64,000 bases of DNA from positions 41,659,398 to 41,723,397 of the forward strand of contig CM036756.1 in assembly GCA_020796225.1 (NCBI GenBank), read 5' to 3'. Positions 1-12,000 of this stretch are shown here, piece by piece; the first letter of the stretch is position 1; each line of letters starts with the position of its first letter. The position numbers and the translations under genes are program-made. Source of the DNA: Arion vulgaris (taxonomy: Eukaryota; Mollusca; Gastropoda; Stylommatophora; Arionidae). The notes beneath the pieces were generated by a model that searched no databases, was not told the DNA's origin, and was given only the letters and a program-made list of their open reading frames with translations.

Positions 1-84
1 GCAAAGTTTAACAAATCTTAAAACAGCATTGTTATACTTTACCACTACTCATTATTTATTATGATTGCTAATATTTTCTTGCAG

Positions 85-3000
85 CCTGCAAATGATCCAC
101 ATGGTATTACCAAAGAAGAGCTAATTTTAGCCTTACGAAAGTGTTTTGCAGCCAGCTCAGAGGTTTCTCAGTTTTGTGTCCCACTTCTGTTAGAGAAGAT
201 GACTTCTGATCTACAAGCAGCCCGTCTTGATGCTTTTCTTACACTGGTTAGAACATTTTAATTTTTGTTTTATCTTTGTTGATGTTTGTGTTGTGTGAAT
301 TTTACTTAATTAATACAATGAGTTTAAGCGATTTAAGGAGTTTAGAATTACATGTTGTATAAGTAGAGCTGGATGCTTGAGGGAGCGAGAGAGTGTGTTT
401 AACCAGCGAGCCACAGGAAACATCAATATGCATACCCTTCGACATCTGTTGGGTGAGAATGAGCACCTGTGGGTCTTCCCAGGAGTGCTGTGATGTCAGT
501 TCAGTAACCAATAACAATACAATGACTAAAGAAAATTAAGTTGAATACATTTGAAAATAGATGTCTGTGAAAAATATTGAGCATAAAATGGGACGAATTC
601 ATGAGAGATATCTGGTCAACTTTTGGTAACAACTGTTATAAGAAAGAGAAGGTGAAGATGCTGGGGGTTACTCTGAGAAGAAATGATCAGAGACTCACAA
701 AGCAGTATATGCGGGTTACTGCGGATAAGAGACATCCACTGCACAAGAACACTAAAACCCATACAAAACACGAGAACATTGAAGTCCATGCTATGGTGAC
801 TCCTTGAAATGTCCTTTTAAATGGAAATGCTGGCTAAATATAATATTATTTTAATGATCCAAGAAAGAAATTAGAGCATGAATCCAACTTCCTGCTACAG
901 ATTAGTGCACAAATCCAACTTCTTGCTGCAGATAAGTGCACAAATCCAGCTTCCTGCTGCAGATTAGTGCACAAATCCAGCTCCATGCTATGGTGACTTC
1001 TTGAAATGTCCCTTTAAATGGAAACGCTGGCTAAATATAATAGTAAGTTAATTTAGCTCCATTATACAATTTATTTGTGTCTGTGTTTCATTTTTAGATT
1101 GATTGTTGTCCAGTATATGGACGCCAAGGACTCTTAGAATTCTTAGGCTCCATCACATCATCCATTAAAAGAGAGGTAGGTATCTAGTAAGCCACATTAC
1201 AATTGATCAGTGTTTTATGCAAACCAATCCACAACTGTTTTTTCTCTTTTCAGAAAATTGTCAAGAATTTAGAAGTGTGTCTTTAAAAATTATTTGTAAT
1301 GCAGATATGAATATATTTATTTTTATAAATAATACTGTTGTTTGTTCCTCACTTTACAAATGAATTGATAGCAGAGGCCCCTATCATTTTATGATAATAT
1401 CAGGAAAGTACGCAGAGATGTGTGTTCAGCAGACTACCCTGTGGTATTGAATTCTGGACTCTGTACTCTTGACAGGAAATATTGTTCCAACTTTTTTTCA
1501 TATGAGATGCTCTAAACATATTTTTGGCATTTCACGAAATGACCATACAGCCAATAAATGTGTGCATGAGAGAGCAGAAATTTCCACGTTGTACACTCTT
1601 CAAGCAAAGACAGCTCCAGTGGCTGGGCAACATCTCCAGCATGGAAGATGTTCCCATTTCCAGGGATCTCTTTTATAGAAAATTGGTTTGGAAGAAGAGA
1701 CTGAGTTGGGGACCCTAAATGTGATATGTCTTCATTCTTGATATGAAGGCTCTTCACATAAACACAGGCACATGGGAAACAGTCATCAATGACTGAAATG
1801 CCTGGCAAAAAAAAGATGTGTGCTGCAGTCTTAGCTCATACTTATCAAGTAATCAGAGGAAAATAGGTTCGACTCTAGAGCATAGTCACATTCAGAGAAG
1901 CCCGTCTCATCTTTTACTGACAGAGACTGTCATGCCTGCATCAAATTACTCATTCACCAATTGAGCTGCGAAGCAGCTATTCAACAACACAGCTTTGTTT
2001 TCCCCTTGTGACTGAAAGAAGTATATTTATAACATGCGGAGCACAATCTTCTAATAATAGACTCACACCTAATCATTTGTGTAATTTTAATTTCTGCACG
2101 TTGACTTCTGTAATATCTTGTCTTCCCGTCAGCTTTCCCAGTGAGATCAATACTTTATGATAATCCTAGAGTTTTAACCTTTATAAGTGCAAGCATACTG
2201 TGTACCCATGTACTGTTCCGTAACCTTCTTGTATGGTTTAGTCTTATTACATGGCATTGATTGCTGATTTTTTTTTTCGTTTCACACATTGCACATTTTC
2301 ATAACAATATCTGAAGTAAATAATCACAATCTGTGTTCAGGTTTTAAGACAAAGTGAAAGAGATGAGAGAATTCAGGGTCATGAGCCAGAGCTGGAAGAA
2401 TACTACAAATTTTCTGGCCAAATACGATAGCAGTTATAAAATCTTTTAAATCAAACATATTGTGCATTGTTGGAAACCATCATTAAAAATGAAGAAAGAT
2501 GGATTTGTATGTCAGTAGGGGCATTTGGCTAGGACAGCTCTCAGGTGGACAGTGAATGGGAAAAGAAGGTCTGGGCATCCAAACGGAACTCGGAGAACTA
2601 GGGAAAGATAGTTGAAAAGTTGTGGCCTGATGAAGGAAACAATGTTTAGAAAGACTACGGAATGGCAGATTTGGAAATCTCTTGTAGAAGCTGTATGTGT
2701 CAGATGGTGTGTGAAGAGGGTATAGATAGCTAGAACCAGAACTGACCAAGACCCTACTCCACTTCCTAGTGTTGACCCCAGTGATAAACTTCACCGGTGC
2801 AGTCTGTCTAACTGAATAGGAATACAAAAGGGAAGGCAAACCATAGACTCAAAAATGACATGCTGATTACACATGCCAGGTAAAAAGTTGCAGATATAGC
2901 TTCTTTCCCTGCTTTTAATAGCAAAAGAAGTGAAAACATAATTCTTGGTGTTTGAAGAAGAAGATGTGAACTGCAGCACCACGTAACAAATTCCTTTTTT

Positions 3001-6000
3001 CAGGACGGGCAATGGAAACAAATATTCAATTGAAGATACTAATTTTACACAGATAAATTGAGAGAACTCATTTTATGTCATTACCTTTCTCAATATGTAT
3101 TTTTAAAAATAAGTGCTTCAATATCTGGTAGTGACATTGTGTGTTTGGGCGGCATCTTCTTTGTTTCCTCCTAACCCAGCTTGTCCGCTCTTGCATTTGC
3201 TGATATTCCACAGTGGACCAGTACCCACAGGAGAATTATTTGTTTTGTTTTATCTGCAGTTTGTTCAAAACTGTTTCATGTGCTCTTCTATACTTAGGTA
3301 CTGATGAATCTGTCACCTGACTTGGTCAAGGCGGCAAAAGATGCTATCGTAGCGGTATACTCAGCTGTGGATCCACCAAATGATGTGAGTATGGTAAAGA
3401 TATAAGTAATAGTATTGTATCTTATATTACTTAGTGTTAATATATTTTACTATTAAGCACTCTAAAGTGGGTGTCTGTAGCTTAAACAGTAGTGAGCTCG
3501 ATCACAACCCAAATCTACCAGATTCAAACTCAGCTGGCTATTTTGAAGCAAATTCGTTCCTGTGGATTTTTACAAATGGTAAAAATAGACCTCACCGATC
3601 AGAAAGCAATGGCAAACTACTGAATGTATAAGTCACCCGTGTATTGCCGGGGCCCGCAAGGAAGCAAAGAATAGTACCACTGCAACCTACAATGCATGTC
3701 GTAAGAGGCAACTGATGTAGGCCTTAGGATACTATCCTAGTAAACAGGTGGTCGATATGGAGTGTTTGAAGAAGAAGAAAGAAGAAGAATGTATAAGTGG
3801 TGCCTAGAAAATCAACAACTCGCTTACTGTGGTTGATGGCAACATCCTGTAAAGGATATGCCACAATTATCAGTTATAAACTCATTTCTTTGTAAACTTG
3901 TGTATATCTGTATTTGATTTAGTTTAAAAAGGTCACATATTTAATGTGTTAAGAACTGTTATTTCTTGTTTCAGATTAATGATGACTTAATAACATCAAC
4001 TTTGGTTGATCTTTACCAAGGTCAGTATTGTATTGTGATAATGTTTGTTCATATGTTTATGGGATTTTAACATTTCACATCGCCCGTGTGGTGCCGGGAC
4101 CCGCAAGGGAAGCAAAGAATAGTACCACTGAACCTACAATGCATGTCGTAAGGGGCAACTAATGTAGGCCTTAGGGATGCTACCCTAGTAAATAAAAAGC
4201 AGCGCCGAAATCAGATGTGCTGGCCTACTTGTAGGCGCATAACTTGCACAATGTACAATTGGTCTTAGGCTCAGATCACATACAAATCACAGAGTGGTTA
4301 ACAAGTGGTCGATATCGAGCGTCAAGAAGAACATTTCACATTTGTTATACGCCCGAGTGGTTACCGGGCCCAAATTTGGGGTGTAAAGAATGGAACCACT
4401 GTTACCTGCCATGCATGTCGTAGGAGGCGACTAAGGAGGTTTGGCTGAAATCGGATGCACATGTCCTAAACGGTAGAAGTCTATGCGTTTAGGGGCCTAC
4501 CAAACCAATGTGCAACATATACACGTTCTTGGCAAAGACCAAACATATCACAAAGAGTGATTAAAATTGGTCATGAAGAACGAACGCGAAGAAGAAGAAG
4601 AAGAAGACATTTGTTATATTGTTTGGGGACTTCTATAGTGGTTAAGACTTTTGACTGATGTTCTGAAGGTTGTAGATAGAAATCCGTTTAGTCACATGTA
4701 AGATTGTAGATTCAAATCCGTTCAGTCACATGTGAGTTTTTTTCTGGAGATTTCTATAATAGTTGCTGAAGCTATGTAGTTTGTGCTTTGTGCAACACTC
4801 TTGTCAATAGACTTGCGATTTCTGCTGAGAGGGATGGGGCCATATGGAGAAACCCAGTGCAATGAAGTCAATCCTTCATATTTAGACTATTTTAATTTTA
4901 AGGTATGATGAATCATGAGAGACCGAATGGTTAAATGCAGTGAGATTTTCTAATGAAAAAATGTTGTTAATTTGTGAAACTTGTCTATCAGGCATAAATA
5001 ATTCATTTCTGACCTGTAATTTTTGACATTCTTTGTTTATCTGTTTATTGCTTTTGTGCATGAAGGTTATTATTGCATCAAATAACTTAACATATAAGTT
5101 ATTCTTTCATGTTTGCTTATTTTCAATGAACAATTCAGACATTGGCAAGTATTTGGAGACTACTGACTTGAAGAAGTGCTGTTTGGCTTATTCTCTGTTA
5201 CAGTCTGTGGCATCAGCGTGTCCAACAGCCCTATGCATCGTTGTCCCCTTGGTTTTACCAACTCTGATCAATCACTGCAGTAAGGAAACACAGGTATGTA
5301 TTGATTACAGATTTTAGCCTTGTTTGGGGTGAGAGAATTGCTCAATAAATTTTCCATGAAATGTATATAGGGTTTTTGATGGCATCCTGTTAGTCTCGAG
5401 AGACAATTGATGTAGCACCCATTGGGGATACTATCCAGGAACACTTGGGCATGTTGATATGAAGGATCACTGTTGCTCATTGAGATGTTCCCCTTCTAGA
5501 TAAGGAATTTAATGGCTAGTGCAATCGCCGCAAAGCTGTTCTGATTAGGATTTTCAATATATGCCCACCGCAGAAAAAAAGTTCTTGGCGTAATTGTGAA
5601 TTGAACATGGATCACCTGCATGGGAGCCGCGCTCTAATCCATACGGCCAGACGCTCCTCAATGCAGCTGATAAATCCAAAAGAATGATGAGATCAGTACA
5701 GCTTAGCTCTAGCAGCATTACAAATGTTGCCAGAGTGTCACTGATTACAATGATATACAGCCTTAAAAACATTTGCTCCGAATTTGATCTCAGGGTTTAC
5801 TCTTTAAAGCTATCTCTGTGAATGGATTTGGTTTTAAGGCAGTGGAGGTTTGAAATTAAAGTTTCCTTTCTATTAGACAAACTGTAATGCAAGACTAATT
5901 GTTGCATCTACCAAATTACATTTGGTTTTGAAACACCAGTGACTCACATTTCACTCATTCTGTTAGTTTATACAGTGCTGCCCCAGTGCTTTATTATTTG

Positions 6001-9000
6001 TTTGCGACGATGACATTATCATTTTGCTGCCTCAGTACATTCTTTTTAATGTGTTCTTCTTGTGTCTTTTTTAACCTCGGCTGGGGCGTAGACCCTCATC
6101 AACTCATGCCAAGTCTTTCTATCTTTAGCTTTCTCTAGCGCTAAGTGGTTAAGCCCTTTGCCTTGTGAGTCGAAGGTCATGGGTTCAAATCCGGACCACG
6201 CCGTTCTGTTCACGAGTACAGTTTTTCCAGAGACCCCTAGGATTGTTGCTGGAGCTACGGAGTTCGTGCTATGTGCAATACTCTCGGCAGGTGGTGTGCC
6301 ATTTCTGCGGAGAGGGACTGAGCCATATGGGTTAAAACCCGGTGCAATGAAGTCAATCCTTCGGCTTAAAACCCTTTAAACCCTTATATCATTAATCTCT
6401 GCGTCAGAATCTCCATGTGTTTTTAGGTTTCCCTGTCTTTCGCTTTTCCTGTGGCTTCCAGGAAAGGGCCCTTCATGTTATATTCCGCTCATAATTTTTC
6501 AAGGTGTGTTCTATCTATCACCAGATTTTTAAAGTGTGTTGCTGATTAGTAATTCTCAAGAAAAGATGCAAGGTGAATTAGTTGGCACATTTCTATCTTT
6601 GCAGACAATAGTGTGTGAGTTGTACTCAAGAAGTAAAAACGAAACCCATGGTAATGACGCATGCGACTAGCAAGATCAGTCTGCACTGATAAAATCTAAT
6701 TCACCGTGTGGGGCCACAGGCACAATAAAGTGAGAAGGCCGTGCCAGGGTCAGTGAGCTGGCACTGACTAAGACTCTTCATCACCTTCGCATGGTGCCCT
6801 GGAAACACACTGCAGCTTTGTAGTCGGGGAAAAATGGGTGGGGATCAAAGTAGAGATACATGTGGTAAGGTAGTAGTGTGGGCGCAATCACATATGCTAT
6901 TACATCTGTTTGCAATGGAGATTAGCAGAATCCAAGAGTGGCTGCATTTACATGTGTCTCTCTGTTGCTATCAAATGACAAATAACAAGTACGTATTCAG
7001 TACAAATGACAGAGAAACAGCATACATAAATGGTACAACAAATCATCTGAAAGTTCTACACACGTTGTCTAACTCAAAACTCGTTCACGTTAAATTTTCC
7101 TGATCTCTTCAAGACTAGAAGGTAGCTGTAATCTCTCTGTCCTGAGTCGACGCAAGGGAAGACTAGTAATCCCTGTACCACAGGGAGAACGCAGGGGGAC
7201 TGGGATAAATAATGTAAGCAGAGTGTAAAATTTAAAGCTGCTTTTGTGTGCCCATGAAACTGCTCTCATTGGAATAACTGGGTTGGGCAATATTGGCTGA
7301 GAGTAAAAACAAAACTTGCGTTTGAGTTTAATGAAACTACCCTACCTGTGTTCAGTCTCAGCCTGAAAAAATACAGAAGTGACACTTTAAATTGCCTCGT
7401 GGCAAAAAAATGATAAGCGTCCTTGATCGGTTGAGAATGTTCCTAATTTGGGTTGAAAATGTTCCTAATCCGGAATGACCTCACAGAGTCAGAAAAGTTG
7501 GAAAGTATGAACATATTCTTTGGCATAGATCAAACACAAGCTTCATTGAACGTCATAAAAATAATCACTAAAGAGAGTATAACATCTGATGCAAAAAAAA
7601 TACAGAAAATTTTTAAGGGACTGTCAGATCACACAAATCCAAACATTTCCATATGCCAAAATTTGTGGAGGAGCTGTTCTATGTGCAAAGGAGTCTATGA
7701 TCCGAGAGGCACAATGTGATTTTGTTCTCTGCAAAAATCAAACAGATCACAAAGAGTGATTAAATTGGTTGATAAGGACTACACAAACAAACAACATTCA
7801 CTGTGTTTTAGATTCCATCTTGACAGAGAGTGAACCCAGTAAACGCTGGCTAAAACCGGACATATCGCCGAAGCATAAGCACCAGAGCTCCAAATGGCGT
7901 TGAAGGTGGCATGAAAATCACACCCATGCTAATGCTGCATGAATCAGATTTCCGCCTGAATGAGAATGGGGAAATCTGGTAGATCAGTCTAAGGGTGATC
8001 ACGAGAGAGATTCCATCTGAAGTGTGATGCTTTGTTGCTAGGCTGTTCTAAAATTATTATTGTAGTGTATTGATGACAGCATGAAACATTTGTCTGTATT
8101 AACACCATTTCTATTGTTGTTTTCAGCCATCTGAGCAGCATGCCTTTCTTAAGGAACTGAAAGGCTTCTTGGAAGTCTTTCTGCATCACCAGTCTAATGA
8201 ATGTAAGTGCATCATAATCAAGTGCCATGACACCTGATATAGAGAATCATCAAACTTAACATTACTCTGCCCTGTCTATAGTGCTAACCATCAGATATGC
8301 TGTAGATCTTCCATTACTTTATTAAACTATCCAGCATCTTCCTATTTGTTATCCCACCGGACAATAACATGTCTTCCTGATCTAAACAATGACTTCCAAA
8401 ACATTGAAAAGAAAAACATTCTACAATTGCAAGGAGCAGAAAAACTTATAGCAACCAAGCACATGGCCAAACATTTCCAATAACTCTTAGAGTACATGTT
8501 TATTCGGATCGTTCTGCTAGAAATGCTGTTAAAAATGGGGGGAGTGCAGTCTTATAAAACTAAAGAGCAGGAACCACTCATCAATTGCCAATGGAAAATA
8601 CTGCTTCAACTTAGAAACTGAAGCATAAGTTCTGGGACATCCAACAGACACCCTTATTAAATAAAAAGCCATCCAACAGACACCCTTATTAAATAAAAAG
8701 CAAAAGTCCTATTCACAGATACTGTGTCAGTAATACTAACACTAAGGATCCAAAATAGAAGTGGCCTACATGTTCTACTGACTCACTTGCATTGTTGGTC
8801 TTTGTTTCAAGAAAACCACAAATCAGTAGATACCAACACACTGCAACATTCCAGGAAATTAAAATGCATGGGAATTCCCCAAGGATGGTGTGCATTGCCA
8901 AACAAAATGATATAGGAACAACATATGAATAGGTAGAAACTACTATAAACCCTCCCTTAAAATGAAGTAAATGAGACCACATGATGCTTCCCAGAATCAT

Positions 9001-12000
9001 CTTCCCAGCTGGGATCAGGGCACTACCGGGAAGAATCATAATGTATTGAAGAAAATGTTATCAGTGTAGTTTTGTTAATTTTTTCTTGAACCTTTTTACA
9101 CCAGTTGCAAGAGCATACAACCTGAAAATGGAATCATCAAGAGGAAGGGCAGACCAAGAAAAAGATGGATTGATGAAGTTATACATCTTAAAACTCCACA
9201 GTATCACAGCACATCAAGCGACCAAGCATGCATTATCTCGGAAGCCGATCATCAGTTAAACCTGCTTCACCTAGCGGCAGAGGACAAAAGAAATAAATTT
9301 TTCTTCCTGCTATTTCTCAAACAATAAAAATATTTATATAATTATTTCTTCATCAGATGTGGTTCAAGTGTATAAGATACATGCTACATCACTATTCACG
9401 CTCTATGAGAGCCTTCTTAACAAAGAAAATAATGACTTACAATATGAGGCTATGTGTGCTCTAACTCTTCTTACTAGCTCAGATCTTGAGCCATCGCTGG
9501 AGAAATGTGGCATGTTTCTTGATTACCTGGTGAAGAAATCTGTGACAGTCTGTGATCACAATTTGAGGCAAGCATTTCTATTTAATAATTAATACATTTG
9601 TGTGTATACGCATGGGAACGTCAGTAAGTTCTGATGGCTTCTCTTATGACCAGTCAGATCTGACACTATGCTAAAAAATTAAAAAAAAAGTTAAAAAAAT
9701 TAACAAAATGTCCCTTAGCCTTTTCAGACCTATATTATGAAGTGCCTGTCATGTCACATATCTAGGCCCTAGTGTTGTGCAGGTGGTGAGAGTTAGAATT
9801 TATTTCCTCCTGTGGAATTGAACCCACGACCCCATTGTGTCAGAGTCGATAGATAAATGCTTAAACATTACGATAATCCATCAAGGATGCTAAAGATAAA
9901 AGTAGTGATTCTCACTTGACGTCTCCAGCTGACTTTATTACATCAAATATCCTGTTCATTACTTCCTTAGCCAGATGAATCTGTTACCAAAGTCTGTCAG
10001 TGTGATTTATGGCGAGCTTGAAGGGGACAGACGTTCAACTGGTGGACAGAAAAACGTTTTCAAGACACTCTTAAAGTGTCTCTGAAATGCTTCGATATAG
10101 ACATCACATGCTGGGAATCCCTTGAGCAAGATTGCCAAATTTGGCGCTGTAACAACACAAGAGGAACTCACATAGCTCAGAATCGTTGAGGCATAGAGAA
10201 AGCGAGCTGCACAAAAAAACCCACAGAACACACAATGCCCACATGTCTAACCTTGATCATGTATGCCCCACCTGTGGTAGGGATTATGTTCTAGGATTGG
10301 ACTCTACAGTCATCTCTGCACACATCAGAGGTGCAGCCGCACACGTCTGAGCCTGTTGTCATCATTGCTTGCAATTAATGTAAATTATTTAATTACATGT
10401 ATCATTTATTATGAAATACATCGCTAATCTATGTTCTATTTTTAATACAGAAATCAGTTACTGTCATCTCTGCGGGCAGTTGTGACTAAGAATCCAAGTT
10501 TAGGGGCCAAGGCAGCTGAATCTCTTATGCAGATTATAAAAACCAGTGAGTTTAACTTTGGTCGTATTTTTGTAGACAGGTCTGGATTAGAGTTTCATAA
10601 GTCATCAAGAATATAAGCAAACTGTCTATTTAATGGGATTTAAGGGACATATAGTTTCAGAACATTTACTTCCACATACCTGATCTCCAGAGAGAACAAA
10701 ACTAACTTAGATATCAATCAATTCGAAAAATTTCTGTTGCATCTAAATGATAATTTCTGTTGCATCTAAGTGGTTATTTGATTCAGTTTATCCTTTTCAG
10801 AATAATTTCAAAATCGAATTCATATATATATATATAAAAAGAGAGAGAGAAACCCTTAAATATATAGATTGCAGGTTTAAAGGGGGTTTTCCGTTTGTGT
10901 GGTGCCGGGCCTGCATGGAAAGCAAAGAATAGTACCACTGTGACCTACAATGCATGTCGTAAGAGGTGACTGATGTAGGCCCTAGGAATGCTACCCTAGT
11001 AAATAAAAAGCAGCGCAGACATCAGATGTGCTGGCCTACTTGTAGGCGCATAACTGGCACAGCGTACAATCGTTCTTAGGCTCAGATCACATACAAATCA
11101 CACCGAGTGGTTGACAAATGGTCAATATGGAGTGTTCGAAGAAGAAAGGAGTTCTCTCTCTCTCTCTTGTGCCTTTTGAACCCTGATTGGGGCATAAGCC
11201 CTCAACCATTTCATGCCAAGTCTACCTATATTTAGCTGTCTCTTGCAGCTCTTACTTATATCGTTAATCTCTACCTTCAAATCTCTTCTCAATGTCATCT
11301 TTTTTGGAAACTTATGCTGTCTTTTCCAATTCTTCTTATTCTAATGCTCCATATCGACCACTTGTTAACCACTCTGTGTGATTTGTATGTGATCCGAGCA
11401 TAAGAGCGATTGTATGTTGTGCTAGTTATGCATCTGCAAGTAGGCCAGCACATCCGATTTGTGCGACACTTTTTATTTACTAGGGTAGCTTCCTAGGCTC
11501 CTACCTCAGTCGTCTCTCATGATATGCCTTGTAGGCCGCAGTGCTACAATTCTTTGTTCACCTTGTGGGCCTTGTCAACACACAGGCTTTTTTTCAATTC
11601 ATACATCTTCTAACATTCCAGGTATCAATTCTAGAGCTTTTTCTATGTGAAGGAAGATAATTTCTTCTTCTTCTTTGCGTTTGTTCTTTATGACCAATTT
11701 TAAACACTCTTTGTGATATGTTTGATCTTTGCCAAGAACGTGTATACATTACACATTGGTTTGGTAGGCCCCTAAATGCATAGACTTCTACATGTTTAGG
11801 ACATGTGCATCCGATTTCAGCCAAACCTACTTAGTCACCTCTTACGACATGCTTGGCAGGTAACAGTGGTTCTATTCTTTACACCCCAAATTTTGGCCCC
11901 GTAACGACTCAGGTGGAAAGATAATTTGTGATACAAATTTAATAGGGTTTAGGATGTGTGTAAGTGCAATATGATTCTTCTTCTTCTTGCTCGCCTCTAT

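Noticed and set aside
2340..2430. Exon-like segment after a TTCAG acceptor (VLRQSERDERIQG...) in the second MMS19 intron
   Set aside because: It ends in a stop, does not match MMS19, and runs into a LINE tail. The true next exon is at 3298, which keeps phase and fits the family.
6133..6385. Possible tRNA gene (clear A and B boxes)
   Set aside because: No acceptor stem or anticodon arm can be formed, and the same sequence recurs with a long unrelated body, so it is a tRNA-derived SINE (family B). The same holds for families I, J, M and N.
7453..7719. 88-codon ORF
   Set aside because: No similarity that I recognise, inside an MMS19 intron, no supporting splice sites.
11594..11824. Conserved-looking small proteins ([19 protein letters not shown] type) at 11594, 13418, 16056 and 62790
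   Set aside because: They are the same frame across SINE family C copies; the similarity is that of the SINE, not of a gene.
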